From assembly GCA_022566315.1 (NCBI GenBank), contig JADFJC010000009.1:1-58907 (forward strand): DNA of 58,907 nucleotides. The letters are read 5' to 3'. The notes under the pieces were generated by a model. It worked only from the letters and a program-made list of their open reading frames with translations. It was not told the origin of the DNA and made no database searches. The stretch is from Planctomycetota bacterium. GTDB lineage: Bacteria > Planctomycetota > Phycisphaerae > Sedimentisphaerales > Anaerobacaceae. The stretch's first letter is position 1, and each line of letters starts with the position of its first letter. The position numbers and the translations under genes are program-made. Shown here in pieces: positions 32,202 to 41,196 of this stretch.

Positions 32202-33023
32202 ATGATATTAATTGCAGAACGAATAAATGGCATGTTCACCAACGTCAAGCAGGCCATCGCAGATAAAGACAAGAAAGTCATCCAGGAATTAGCTAAAAAG
32301 CAGACCGACGCAGGTGCGGCATATCTGGATGTGAACGTAGGTACCGCCGCTGCGGACCAGGAAGGAACAATGCAGTGGCTGGTCGAGGCCATCCAGGAAA
32401 CCTGCTCTACACCTTTGTGCCTCGATTCCCAGAAACCGGATGTTATTGCAGCAGGATTAAAGGTCATTAACGCCCAGAACGGTGTCATACTCAACTCAAC
32501 GCCTTTGAACAAGAAAAGCGACGAAGAAATATTCGACAAATACATAGAAATGGCAAACCAGGCGGGGCCAAAAGCAAGCATTATCGTCCTTACTATGGAC
32601 AAAAACGGTGTCCCCCAGGACATCAATAACCGCGTAGCCATAGCAGCAGAAATCGTATCAAAGGCGATGGAAAAGGGATTTGACACCCAGCGGTTGTTCA
32701 TTGACACTATAGTTTTGCCGGTTAAAGTGCCGAACGCCCAGGCCCAGCCCGGCAGTATCTTATCTGCGATGGACCAGATACAATATCTGTCAGACCCGGC
32801 CCCGCATATGACAATAGGCCTGTCGAATCTTTCTCAGGGAGCTTCCCAAAGAAGCCTGATAAACCGAGTATTCCTCGCTATGGCTATTTCTCGCGGCCTC
32901 GACTCCGCTATCGTCGATGTCCTCGACCAGGACCTGATGAACTTAGTAGCCACCGCTGAAATGCTGATGAACAAGCAAATATATTCAGATTCTTTCCTGA
33001 AGGCCTATCAATTAACCAAATAG
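32202..33023 (+). CDS. acsE: Methyl-THF:corrinoid iron-sulfur protein methyltransferase
   Basis: Transfers the methyl group from methyl-tetrahydrofolate to the cobamide of AcsCD. It is a 273-residue TIM barrel of the pterin-binding family. It shows LIAERINGMFTNVKQAI at the N-terminus, AYLDVNVGTAAADQ, PLCLDSQKPDVIAAGL, IIVLTMDKNGVP and GLSNLSQGASQR, the order of pterin-contacting strands in AcsE/MeTr. It is slightly longer than the 262-residue Moorella enzyme. GAAAGG lies before the ATG. It is followed by a long hairpin and then fhs. Confidence 0.94.
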   Translation: MILIAERINGMFTNVKQAIADKDKKVIQELAKKQTDAGAAYLDVNVGTAAADQEGTMQWLVEAIQETCSTPLCLDSQKPDVIAAGLKVINAQNGVILNSTPLNKKSDEEIFDKYIEMANQAGPKASIIVLTMDKNGVPQDINNRVAIAAEIVSKAMEKGFDTQRLFIDTIVLPVKVPNAQAQPGSILSAMDQIQYLSDPAPHMTIGLSNLSQGASQRSLINRVFLAMAISRGLDSAIVDVLDQDLMNLVATAEMLMNKQIYSDSFLKAYQLTK

Positions 33024-33039
33024 CAAAATAGTGCAAAAA

Positions 33040-33095
33040 AAAAGCCCTACGGTTGTACCTTCTTCGGCAGTTTTCGAGGATAATACAGGGCTTTT
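33040..33095 (+). terminator. Terminator-like hairpin between acsE and fhs
   Basis: AAAAGCCCT (33040-33048) pairs with AGGGCTTTT (33087-33095) across a 38-base loop and ends in T residues, preceded by an A9 run so that it could work in both directions. The long loop makes a simple terminator less certain; it may attenuate transcription between acsE and fhs. Confidence 0.5.
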
Positions 33096-33185
33096 GTAAA
33101 AACCCCCTGTCTTTACAAGGCCGAGCAATAGAATAGAAACGTCGTGTGGAAGATTTAACCAATAACCAATATCAAGGAAAGACCT

Positions 33186-34949
33186 ATGAAGCTTGACCCA
33201 ACAAAAATGAAGGACTGGCAGATCGCAGAAGCTGCCGAGGAAAAAATGAAACCTGTTAGCCAACTGGCCGAAGAGATGGGTTTGCTGGAAAGCGAGCTTA
33301 TCCCAATGGGGCGCAAGTTGGCCAAAGTCGATTATCAACAAGCCCTTGCCCGCCTCCAGGATACTCCGACAGCAAAGTACATTGATGTTACCGCCATCAC
33401 GCCCACACCGCTGGGCGAAGGAAAAACAACCACCGCCATTGGTCTTATTGAAGGCCTCGGCAAATTAGGCAAACGCGTTGTCGGAGCAATCCGACAGCCC
33501 AGCGGCGGGCCTACCTTCAATATCAAAGGTTCAGCCGCCGGCGGAGGTCTGGCACAGTGCATTCCGCTGACACCATTTTCCATCCGCCTTACAGGGGACA
33601 TCGACTGTATCACAAACGCCCACAATCTCGCTATGGTTGCCCTGACCGCGCGCATGCAGCACGAACGCAACTATGACGACGCCCGCCTGGCAAAAAGCCA
33701 TCTGAGGCGAATAGACATCGACCCCGAAACCGTGCAAATGAAATGGGTAATGGACTTCTGTGCCCAGGCCTTGCGAAACATCAGGATCGGCCAAGGCGGA
33801 AAAATGGACGGCTACGAAATGGATTCGGGCTTCCAGATTACCGTCTCAAGCGAGGTTATGGCAATACTCGCAGTGGCCAGAGACTTAAAAGACATGCGAG
33901 AGCGTATGGCTAAAATAGTTGTGGCCTACGATAAAAAAGGTAACGAAGTTACCACCGCCGACCTCGAAGTTGACGGTGCTATGACCGCCTGGATGGCCGA
34001 TGCTATTAACCCGAATTTACTCCAGACCATTGAAGGCCAGCCCGTGTTTGTCCACGCCGGCCCCTTCGCAAATATCGCTATCGGTCAAAGCTCTATCATT
34101 GCCGATAGGATTGGAACCAAATTGAGTGACTATCATGTAACCGAGAGCGGCTTCGGGGCCGACATTGGCTTTGAGAAGTTCTGGAATTTGAAGTGCCGTA
34201 TATCAGGCCTTGTACCTAACGCAGTTGTCATCGTCGCCACTGTTCGTGCTCTAAAGATGCACGGTGGAGGACCTGCAGTGAAGCCCGGCATACCATTGAG
34301 CGAGGAATACACCACCGAAAACCTCGAACTGGTCGAAAAAGGTTGCGATAACCTCATCGCCAATATCGAAACGGTAAAGAAAAGCGGCGTTCGACCGGTC
34401 GTTTGTGTAAACAGCTTCTACACTGACACCAAGGCCGAAATCGCCATTGTCCGCAAAGTCGCCGAGCAAAACGGAGCTTTGGCCGCGGTCTCCGAACACT
34501 GGCTCAAGGGCGGCGACGGCGCAATCGAGCTGGCAGAGGCAGTGATTGATGCCTGCAATGAAACAAATAACTTCAAGTTCCTTTATGAACTGGAGACACC
34601 GCTTAGAAAACGCATTGAACTAATCGCCAAAGAAGTTTACGGAGCTAACGGCGTAACTTATACCGACGAGGCACTGGAAAAAGCCAAGGCTATGGAGGCC
34701 GACCCAATCAGCAAGACTTTAGGAACCTGTATGGTCAAGACCCACCTTAGTTTGTCGCACGACCCGGACCTGAAGGGCAGACCCACCGGTTGGGAGCTTC
34801 CTATCCGTGACATCCTTGTTTACAAAGGTGCCGGCTTTATCGTGCCGGTATCGGGAACGATAAAATTGATGCCCGGCACGGCATCGAACCCGGCTTTCCG
34901 CCGAATAGACGTGGATGTAAACACAGGAAAAGTTCAAGGGCTATTTTAA
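33186..34949 (+). CDS. fhs: Formate-tetrahydrofolate ligase
   Basis: ATP-dependent activation of formate to 10-formyl-THF, first folate step of the methyl branch. The 587 residues include an N-terminal extension of about 25-30 residues relative to the common 556-residue form. The P-loop is [10 protein letters not shown] (near residue 77). ATG 33186 follows AAGGAAAGACCT. It is closely followed by folD after a repeat unit, so fhs-folD supply methylene-THF. Identification is certain. Confidence 0.97.
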   Translation: MKLDPTKMKDWQIAEAAEEKMKPVSQLAEEMGLLESELIPMGRKLAKVDYQQALARLQDTPTAKYIDVTAITPTPLGEGKTTTAIGLIEGLGKLGKRVVGAIRQPSGGPTFNIKGSAAGGGLAQCIPLTPFSIRLTGDIDCITNAHNLAMVALTARMQHERNYDDARLAKSHLRRIDIDPETVQMKWVMDFCAQALRNIRIGQGGKMDGYEMDSGFQITVSSEVMAILAVARDLKDMRERMAKIVVAYDKKGNEVTTADLEVDGAMTAWMADAINPNLLQTIEGQPVFVHAGPFANIAIGQSSIIADRIGTKLSDYHVTESGFGADIGFEKFWNLKCRISGLVPNAVVIVATVRALKMHGGGPAVKPGIPLSEEYTTENLELVEKGCDNLIANIETVKKSGVRPVVCVNSFYTDTKAEIAIVRKVAEQNGALAAVSEHWLKGGDGAIELAEAVIDACNETNNFKFLYELETPLRKRIELIAKEVYGANGVTYTDEALEKAKAMEADPISKTLGTCMVKTHLSLSHDPDLKGRPTGWELPIRDILVYKGAGFIVPVSGTIKLMPGTASNPAFRRIDVDVNTGKVQGLF

Positions 34950-34991
34950 CCATACGGAAAAGGATATTTTGGGCTTTTGCGCATCTGGGAA

Positions 34992-35151
34992 GCTAAAGTG
35001 TAAAGTGAGCTAAAGTAAACTAAAGTGACAGCAAAGCTGTCATTCTGAGCGAAGTGAATCCCGATGTATCGGGATTTTTCGTTGGCCAGATCCTTCGGCT
35101 TCGCCTCAGGATGACACGTAAGTGATACTTACGTGTCACTTTAGGCACTTT
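34992..35151. repeat. Composite nested palindrome B
   Basis: Outer arms CTAAAGTGTAAAGTGAGCTAAAGT (left) and GTGTCACTTTAGGCACTTT (right), as in composite A. The inner arms here are TGTCATTCTGAGCGAAGTG / CAGGATGACA, and a TCCCGATGTATCGGGA hairpin (35057-35077) sits inside. Three repeat families are thus nested. It fills the fhs-folD gap. Confidence 0.8.
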
Positions 35152-35180
35152 CTAATTTCTCTAATTCTTAGGAGTAACCA

Positions 35181-36074
35181 ATGACTGCACAAATAATAGA
35201 CGGAAAACAAATAGCCGCCGATATGCGGGCGGAACTAAAAGAGGAAGTGGCCAAACTAAAAGAACAGGGCATTGTTCCCGGACTGGGAGTCATCTTAGTC
35301 GGCGAAGACCCCGCCTCACAGTCTTATGTTACCGCTAAAGAACGTGCCTGTGAAAATATAGGGATTTATTCCAATGACAACCGCTTGCCTGCCGAAACCT
35401 CACAGGAAGAATTGATGGCACTGGTTGAGAAAATGAACAACGACCCGAAAATCAACGGCATCCTCGTTCAGTTGCCCTTACCGAAGGGCATTAATGAGGC
35501 CGAGGTTCTGCTTGCAATTGACCCTGCCAAAGACGTGGATGGATTTCATCCGATGAATGTGGGCAAAATGATGGTAGGTGAAAAGGCGTTTCTGCCCTGC
35601 ACCCCGCACGGCATTATTCAGCTATTGATACGCAGCGGTGTAACCATTGAGGGGGCTGAGGTAGTAATCGTCGGACGAAGCAACATAGTCGGCAAGCCCC
35701 TGGCGAATATGCTCATCCAGAAAAAGCCCAATGCAAATGCCACCGTAACCGTCTGCCACACGCGCACCAAGGACCTTCCCTCTCACACAAAGCGGGCGGA
35801 CATTGTCATCGCCGCCGCCGGTCGGCCAAACACCGTTACAGCGGATATGGTAAAAGAAGGTGTGGTGGTAATCGATGTTGGCGTCAACCGCATTGAGGAC
35901 GCAACAAAGAAAAAAGGCTATCGCCTTGTTGGCGATGTGGATTTCGAGGCCGTCAAGGAAAAAGCTTCATTCATTACCCCCGTCCCGGGCGGTGTAGGCC
36001 CAATGACAATAACTATGCTGCTTTATAACACAGTGGAATCCGCCAAAAGAGCCGCCGGCATTGAGGTTGCATAA
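35181..36074 (+). CDS. folD: Bifunctional methylene-THF dehydrogenase/methenyl-THF cyclohydrolase
   Basis: Converts 10-formyl-THF to methylene-THF by the two middle folate steps. It has 297 residues. It shows the catalytic [14 protein letters not shown] (Tyr and Lys of the dehydrogenase/cyclohydrolase site), the ILVQLPLP motif, [25 protein letters not shown] for NADP and [15 protein letters not shown] at the end. TTAGGAGTAACC precedes the ATG. The next folate enzyme, methylene-THF reductase, is not in this window. Confidence 0.97.
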   Translation: MTAQIIDGKQIAADMRAELKEEVAKLKEQGIVPGLGVILVGEDPASQSYVTAKERACENIGIYSNDNRLPAETSQEELMALVEKMNNDPKINGILVQLPLPKGINEAEVLLAIDPAKDVDGFHPMNVGKMMVGEKAFLPCTPHGIIQLLIRSGVTIEGAEVVIVGRSNIVGKPLANMLIQKKPNANATVTVCHTRTKDLPSHTKRADIVIAAAGRPNTVTADMVKEGVVVIDVGVNRIEDATKKKGYRLVGDVDFEAVKEKASFITPVPGGVGPMTITMLLYNTVESAKRAAGIEVA

Positions 36075-36082
36075 TAATAGTC

Positions 36083-36101
36083 GTCCCGATAAAATCGGGA
36101 C
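36083..36101. repeat. Small dispersed hairpin TCCCGATAAAATCGGGA, copy 3
   Basis: Nine bases after the folD stop, identical to the copies at 20725 and 20785. The downstream sequence is not T-rich. Confidence 0.75.
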
Positions 36102-36192
36102 AAGCCAATGAAAGAAATTAAGGATTCCCCTGCAGGCCACATATCGCATCTTGAGTATGAAGTATAAATTCTAAAGAAGAAATGTTTTTCAA

Positions 36193-36221
36193 TTGACATT
36201 TTCGAGACACTCGGATAGTAG
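36193..36221 (+). promoter_or_regulatory. Candidate promoter for acetyl-CoA synthetase
   Basis: TTGACA (36193-36198), 17 bases, and TAGTAG (36216-36221). The -35 box is perfect and the -10 box weak, so an activator may be needed if it is used. Confidence 0.4.
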
Positions 36222-36377
36222 TTTGAAGAGTTCGTCGTTCCTGCATCAGGACAATAGTGAAACTTCGCGTGGTAGCGTTAAAATACATTATTTCGGAACC
36301 AAACATATAATTCGTTGGAGAGTATAAATAAAAGCTGTTAAGGCATAATAATTTTCAGTTACTCAAAGGAGAACGTT

Positions 36378-38357
36378 ATGGCACAAGAAAAGGGAATTGA
36401 CTCTCTTATGACCGAAAAACGCACCTTTCCGCCGCCGGCATCAATCAAGGCCAATGCCTATATAACCAGCACCGAGCAATATCAACAGATGTGGGAGAAG
36501 TCAATTAACGACCCGGACGCCTTTTGGTTGGAGCAGGCAAAAAGCCTCTCCTGGTTTAAGGAACCCACTAAGAGCCTGCGTTACACCTGGGATACGAAGA
36601 GCCGAAAAATTGAGCACACCTGGTTCGCCGATGGCCAGTTAAACGTAGCATATAATTGCCTCGACCGTCATCTTGGAACACCCATCGAAAACAAAACCGC
36701 TTTGCTCTGGCAGGGCGAAGCTGAAGACGCCGTCAAGAAATTCACCTACAAAGAGCTGCACAAACAAGTTTGCAAATTCGCCAACGTCCTCAAATCAAAG
36801 GGCATAAAAAAAGGTGACCGTGTAGCAATTTATCTGCCGATGGTCCCCGAGCTTCCCATCGTTATGCTTGCTTGTGCCCGTATCGGCGCTATTCACTCAA
36901 TCATCTTCGGCGGATTCAGCTCAGAAGCCCTCGAGGGCCGCATCAACGACTCCGACTGCAAAATGCTTATTACCTCCAATGTTTCCCTGCGTGCCGGCAA
37001 ACATATTAAGCTCAAGGACATTGCCGACGTCGCACTGGAAAAAACACCTACAATTGAAAATGTAATAGTCGTTAAAGTCAATGACGACCCCTGTAATATG
37101 AAAGACGGCAGGGATGCATGGTATCACGACGAGATAGCAGATGCAGCCGAACAATGCGAAGCCGAACCTATGAATGCCGATGACACGCTGTTTATCCTTT
37201 ACACATCCGGCTCGACCGGAAAGCCCAAGGGCGTTGTCCACACTACGGGCGGATATCTGTTGCATGTCTCCCTCACTCACAAAATCATTTTCAACATTCA
37301 CGACGACGATATTTACTGGTGCACCGCCGACATCGGCTGGGTAACTGGACACAGCTACATCGTCTATGGCCCGCTTGCAAACGGCAGCACGTCATTGATG
37401 TTTGAAGGAGTACCCACTTATCCGGACGCAGGTCGATTCTGGCATATCTGCGATAAATTCGGCGTTACCGTCTTCTATACCGCACCCACGGCGATTCGTG
37501 CCCTGATGCGACTCGGCGAAGAATGGCCCGCTAAGTACAAGCTCGATTCGCTCAGGATTCTCGGCTCCGTCGGCGAGCCGATAAATCCCGAGGCCTGGAT
37601 GTGGTACTATGAGAAAATCGGCCGCAAACGCTGCCCGATTGTAGATACCTGGTGGCAGACGGAAACAGGCGGATTTATGATTACACCTTTGCCGGGCGCC
37701 CACACATTAAAACCAGGCAGCGCTTCCCGGCCGTTCTTCGGCGTTGACACCGTTGTTCTCAGAGACGACGGAAGCCAATGCGATATAAACGAAGGCGGTA
37801 AGCTCTGCATACGCAAACCCTGGCCCGGAATGATGCGCACGATGTGGGGTGACCACGACAGGTTTATAGAAACATACTTCACAATGTACGACAATATCTA
37901 CTTCGCCGGCGATGGCTGCCGTATCGATGAGGATGGTGATTACTGGCTAATGGGCAGAATCGACGACGTCGTCAACGTCTCCGGCCACCGCATCGGAACC
38001 GCCGAGGTTGAAAGCGCTCTGGTCAGCCACAAAAAAGTCGCCGAAGCTGCCGTCACGCCAGTGCCTCACGATATTAAAGGCCAGGGCCTGTACGCCTTTG
38101 TTACACTTGTAAGCGGCATCGAGGAAAGCGATGAGCTAAAGAAGGAGCTTGTTAAGCACGTGCGAAAGGAAATCGGCCCTATCGCAACACCCGAAGCCAT
38201 TCAGTTTGCACCGGCACTTCCGAAAACCCGCTCCGGCAAAATTATGCGGCGAATCCTCCGCAAAATAGCTGAGAAGAACACAGACAACCTCGGTGACATC
38301 TCCACACTTGCCGACCCGAGCGTTGTCGAAGCATTAATCAAAGGCCGAGGTGAATAA
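36378..38357 (+). CDS. acs: Acetyl-CoA synthetase (AMP-forming)
   Basis: Makes acetyl-CoA from acetate, ATP and CoA through acetyl-AMP (659 residues). The ANL-superfamily motifs are present: YTSGSTGKPKGVVHTTGG (phosphate loop, near residue 270), GWVTGHSYIVYGPL, DTWWQTETGG (acetate pocket with Trp), and in the C-terminal lid GRIDDVVNVSGHRIGTAEVE and PKTRSGKIMRR, whose Lys is the one acetylated in studied homologues. AAAGGAGAACGTT precedes the ATG. An AcuC-like deacetylase 1.6 kb downstream could reverse that acetylation. In this context the enzyme either assimilates acetate or works in the pathway's acetate exchange. No phosphotransacetylase or acetate kinase is seen. Confidence 0.96.
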   Translation: MAQEKGIDSLMTEKRTFPPPASIKANAYITSTEQYQQMWEKSINDPDAFWLEQAKSLSWFKEPTKSLRYTWDTKSRKIEHTWFADGQLNVAYNCLDRHLGTPIENKTALLWQGEAEDAVKKFTYKELHKQVCKFANVLKSKGIKKGDRVAIYLPMVPELPIVMLACARIGAIHSIIFGGFSSEALEGRINDSDCKMLITSNVSLRAGKHIKLKDIADVALEKTPTIENVIVVKVNDDPCNMKDGRDAWYHDEIADAAEQCEAEPMNADDTLFILYTSGSTGKPKGVVHTTGGYLLHVSLTHKIIFNIHDDDIYWCTADIGWVTGHSYIVYGPLANGSTSLMFEGVPTYPDAGRFWHICDKFGVTVFYTAPTAIRALMRLGEEWPAKYKLDSLRILGSVGEPINPEAWMWYYEKIGRKRCPIVDTWWQTETGGFMITPLPGAHTLKPGSASRPFFGVDTVVLRDDGSQCDINEGGKLCIRKPWPGMMRTMWGDHDRFIETYFTMYDNIYFAGDGCRIDEDGDYWLMGRIDDVVNVSGHRIGTAEVESALVSHKKVAEAAVTPVPHDIKGQGLYAFVTLVSGIEESDELKKELVKHVRKEIGPIATPEAIQFAPALPKTRSGKIMRRILRKIAEKNTDNLGDISTLADPSVVEALIKGRGE

Positions 38358-38398
38358 GCGCCTGCCTTAACAGATGATAAACAAGCCGGACGTGTGTT

Positions 38399-38562
38399 TT
38401 AAGGACTGGTAAAGAAATTAGGTTTCGTTTTTGGCTGAGCGAGGACAAGGCTGGCAAGGAAGCAAAACGCAGGCCTACTGGTTGGTAGTCCGAGTTTTGC
38501 TGAGGCCGCCAACCGAAGCCGCAGCCAGCCAAAAATGGAAGATGATTTATTTACAAGTCCTA
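38399..38562. repeat. MITE-like long hairpin element, copy 2 (inverted)
   Basis: About 164 bp, inverted relative to copy 1 and lacking its 21-bp nested palindrome. It begins AGGACTGGTAAAGAAATTAG and ends GAAGATGATTTATTTACAAG. It lies 41 bases after the acs stop and just before the MFS gene. Confidence 0.85.
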
Positions 38563-38600
38563 AGCACACGTCCGCTCTATTTTAATAAAAGGGCCGGTTA

Positions 38601-39920
38601 ATGAGTGAAGAAATTACTGCCGCGCATCCTGAATTCAAAAATTATGGATGGCGTGTTACATTTGCGGGAATGGGCATTAATCTCGCTCTCGGTATTCTGT
38701 ATACATGGAGCGTTATAAGCAAGCATGTGCCCGAGGACTGGGGCTGGAACGAGAACGACAAATCGCTGCCCTATATGATTGCCTGCCTGGTATTTTCACT
38801 TATTATGGTCCCTGCCGGAAAAATGCAGGACAAAATTAGCCCACGCATTGTGGCCACAATAGGAGGCATCCTGGTTGGCCTCGGATTCATAATTGCCAGC
38901 ATGACAACCTCACCTTTCGCCTTTGCCATTGGCTTTGGTGTACTTGCCGGTGCAGGCATCGGATTCGGCTACGCCGCGGCGACACCATCGGCGGTGAAGT
39001 GGTTCCCACCCGCCAAAACGGGACTTATCACAGGTATTGTGGTTTCGGGTTTCGGTCTGGCTTCTGTCTACGCCGCGCCACTGTCGAGATGGCTGATAAT
39101 TGCTTTCGATTTTAGAAAAGCTATTCTGATATTGGGGATCGGTTTTTCGGTTGTCGTTGTTAGCCTGGCCCAATTGCTAAAATCGCCCCATAAGGTCCTC
39201 CAGTTTATAATGGAATACGGTGATGTGGGCCGCCTGAAAAAAGAAGTTATGGCCAGAGAAAAAGCAATAGCTGAAGGAAAACCAGCACCCGCAAGCAAAA
39301 AAGAAGAATACACGCCGAAGGAAATGCTGGGCACTGTGCAATTCTATATGCTTTGGTTTATGTATGCCTGTGGTGCCGGTGCCGGGCTTATGATTATCTC
39401 AAAGCTTGCGGCAATCGCAGCTCAACCCAAAATAAATATCTCCCTCGGGTTTGTACTTGTAGCAGTACTTGCTGCCGGTAATGGCGGCGGACGTATAGTA
39501 GCCGGTATGCTCAGCGATAAGATTGGTCGCAAGGCGATGATGTTTACTTGTTTTGTGCTTCAGGCCATTTTAATATTTTTGCTCTCAAGAGCTTCTGGTG
39601 AAAACGCCCTTGGATCAATCCCCGCAATGGCGATTATCTCGGCATTGATCGGAGCAAACTACGGAGCAAACCTGGCGTTGTTCCCATCCATTACAAAGGA
39701 CTATTACGGCTTAAAGAACTTTGGTGTAAACTACGGCCTGGTATTTACCGCCTGGGGTGTCGGCGGTTTTATGCTGGCAAAACTCGCCGGAGAAATGTAT
39801 GTCAAACATCAAACTTTTGCAATCGCCTATTACAGCGCTTCGGCACTGCTGATACTCGCTGCGATAATGACACTACTCGTCAAAGCTCCACACCACAAAC
39901 TCGAAACCACCGAAGCGTAA
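38601..39920 (+). CDS. OFA-family MFS transporter
   Basis: A 439-residue, 12-segment major-facilitator protein. The oxalate/formate antiporter (OFA) subgroup is suggested by GWRVTFAGMGINLALGILYTWSV at the N-terminus, the GGILVGLGF segment, ATPSAVKWFPPAKTGLITGIVVSGFGLA and GRIVAGMLSDKIGRKAMM in the second half. Members move oxalate, formate, lactate or other small carboxylates. Position after acs suggests acetate or formate, but that is inference. AAAAGGG precedes the ATG. A 38-base end fragment of the hairpin element follows two bases after the stop. Confidence 0.87.
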   Translation: MSEEITAAHPEFKNYGWRVTFAGMGINLALGILYTWSVISKHVPEDWGWNENDKSLPYMIACLVFSLIMVPAGKMQDKISPRIVATIGGILVGLGFIIASMTTSPFAFAIGFGVLAGAGIGFGYAAATPSAVKWFPPAKTGLITGIVVSGFGLASVYAAPLSRWLIIAFDFRKAILILGIGFSVVVVSLAQLLKSPHKVLQFIMEYGDVGRLKKEVMAREKAIAEGKPAPASKKEEYTPKEMLGTVQFYMLWFMYACGAGAGLMIISKLAAIAAQPKINISLGFVLVAVLAAGNGGGRIVAGMLSDKIGRKAMMFTCFVLQAILIFLLSRASGENALGSIPAMAIISALIGANYGANLALFPSITKDYYGLKNFGVNYGLVFTAWGVGGFMLAKLAGEMYVKHQTFAIAYYSASALLILAAIMTLLVKAPHHKLETTEA

Positions 39921-39922
39921 TA

Positions 39923-39960
39923 CCAGCCAAAAATGGAAGATAATTTATTTACACGTCCTA
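39923..39960. repeat. Solo end of the MITE-like hairpin element
   Basis: CAGCCAAAAATGGAAGATAATTTATTTACACGTCCTA matches one terminal arm of copies 1 and 2 almost exactly. The stop codon (TAG on the minus strand) of the AcuC-like gene is formed by the element's last bases. Confidence 0.8.
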
Positions 39961-41094
39961 AAGTTTGTGAATTGGAAAGATATTCGCCTTAACTGCTTCT
40001 ATTGTCGCCTCTATCACTGGCACTACCATTTCGCGTTGTGTCTGGCTCACAACAAATGCTCTGTCCCGCAATCTCCCCTGCCAGTCCATACTTTCAAGCA
40101 TAACACCCCCGACGGCGTGGTCCATATCACTACCGCTGCCGGTACCGGTGAGGATACCCCAGGCTAAAGCCCACGCTCTGACGGTATTGTTGATATTATA
40201 GCCACCACCGCCGGTTGCAACTATGGGCTTATCAAAACTTAACAGATGCTCAATGACCTCGGCATAAACATTATTGGTCAGACATAGATGCGCAAGCGGG
40301 TCGCCCGCAAGAGCATCAGCCCCCAGCTCAAAAACAATTACGTCCGGATTATACGCCGTAATTAACGGCAGAGCTATAGCTTTGAACGCCTTCATATACA
40401 CTTCATCGTAAGTCCCGATCGGAAGAGGGACATTTACGCAGTAGCCTTTACCTTGCCCGTCGCCAATTTCATCCTCGAACCCCGTTCCTGGGAATAATGT
40501 CCTGGGGTTTTGGTGCAAAGATATAGTCATTACGTCGCAGCGATCATAAAATGCGTATGCAACGCCGTCGCCGTGATGAACGTCCACATCAAGATACAGA
40601 ACTCGCTTACCTTCTTCAGCCAATATCGTGCAGGCTAAGGCCACGTCATTGATATAGCAAAAGCCGGATGCCTTTTCCGGCCCCGCGTGATGAAATCCAC
40701 CTGATGGATTAAACGCCACCTCAGCAGTGCCCGAGAGAATCAGCTTCACAGCAGTAAGCGTCCCTCCTGCGGCCAGAACCGAGTAGTCATACATCCCCGC
40801 AAAAACGGGACAATCGCCGGTGCCTATTCCCATACCCAGTGCCTCGGTATCCCATTGGCCTTTTGCAGAGGTTTTTAATGCGTACAGATAACGGGCTGAG
40901 TGAAACTTCTTCAGAACGAGCCTCTCGGCAGGAACCGGCGGCACTTCGCTTCTACCATTACCTGTAAGCAATCCCAGAGATTTTACAATCTCCCGGGTTT
41001 TCTTAGCCCGGATTGTATTAAACGGATGCTCCGGCGGATAATTATACTTCTCAAGCTCCGCCGAATAAATAAAAACTGCTTTGTTCGCTTCCAC
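39958..41094 (-). CDS. acuC: Histone-deacetylase-family protein, AcuC type
   Basis: A Zn-dependent deacetylase of the arginase/HDAC fold, 378 residues. It shows the catalytic region VAFNPSGGFHHAGPEKASGFCYIND (His pair), VLYLDVDVHHGDGVAYAFY (Asp and His zinc ligands), TISLHQNPRTLFPGTG, and GGGGYN near residue 300 with the active-site Tyr. In Bacillus, AcuC deacetylates and so reactivates acetyl-CoA synthetase. An acs gene 1.6 kb away supports the same role here. GTG start with GGAG six bases upstream. It is convergent with the MFS gene, and its stop falls in the repeat fragment. Confidence 0.9.
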   Translation of the reverse strand: MEANKAVFIYSAELEKYNYPPEHPFNTIRAKKTREIVKSLGLLTGNGRSEVPPVPAERLVLKKFHSARYLYALKTSAKGQWDTEALGMGIGTGDCPVFAGMYDYSVLAAGGTLTAVKLILSGTAEVAFNPSGGFHHAGPEKASGFCYINDVALACTILAEEGKRVLYLDVDVHHGDGVAYAFYDRCDVMTISLHQNPRTLFPGTGFEDEIGDGQGKGYCVNVPLPIGTYDEVYMKAFKAIALPLITAYNPDVIVFELGADALAGDPLAHLCLTNNVYAEVIEHLLSFDKPIVATGGGGYNINNTVRAWALAWGILTGTGSGSDMDHAVGGVMLESMDWQGRLRDRAFVVSQTQREMVVPVIEATIEAVKANIFPIHKL

Positions 41095-41196
41095 AAGCTA
41101 CTCCTATTCGGGATTGATCGCAAATATTTTATTCGACATTGTGTGGAATTGGAAAGATAGCAATTAGACTCCAAATATCTGCTTTGAGATATGCAC

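Larger units (their letters stand above)
36075..36377. other. 303-bp intergenic region before acetyl-CoA synthetase
   Basis: It holds the TCCCGATAAAATCGGGA hairpin at 36083-36101 and a candidate promoter at 36193-36221. The rest is AT-rich with no ORF that looks coding. A long leader (about 150 bases) would precede acs. Confidence 0.6.

Noticed and set aside
32150-32707. Minus-strand open frame of 185 codons over acsE
   Set aside because: Shadow of acsE; hydrophobic/Ser-rich composition comes from reading the complement of a conserved gene.
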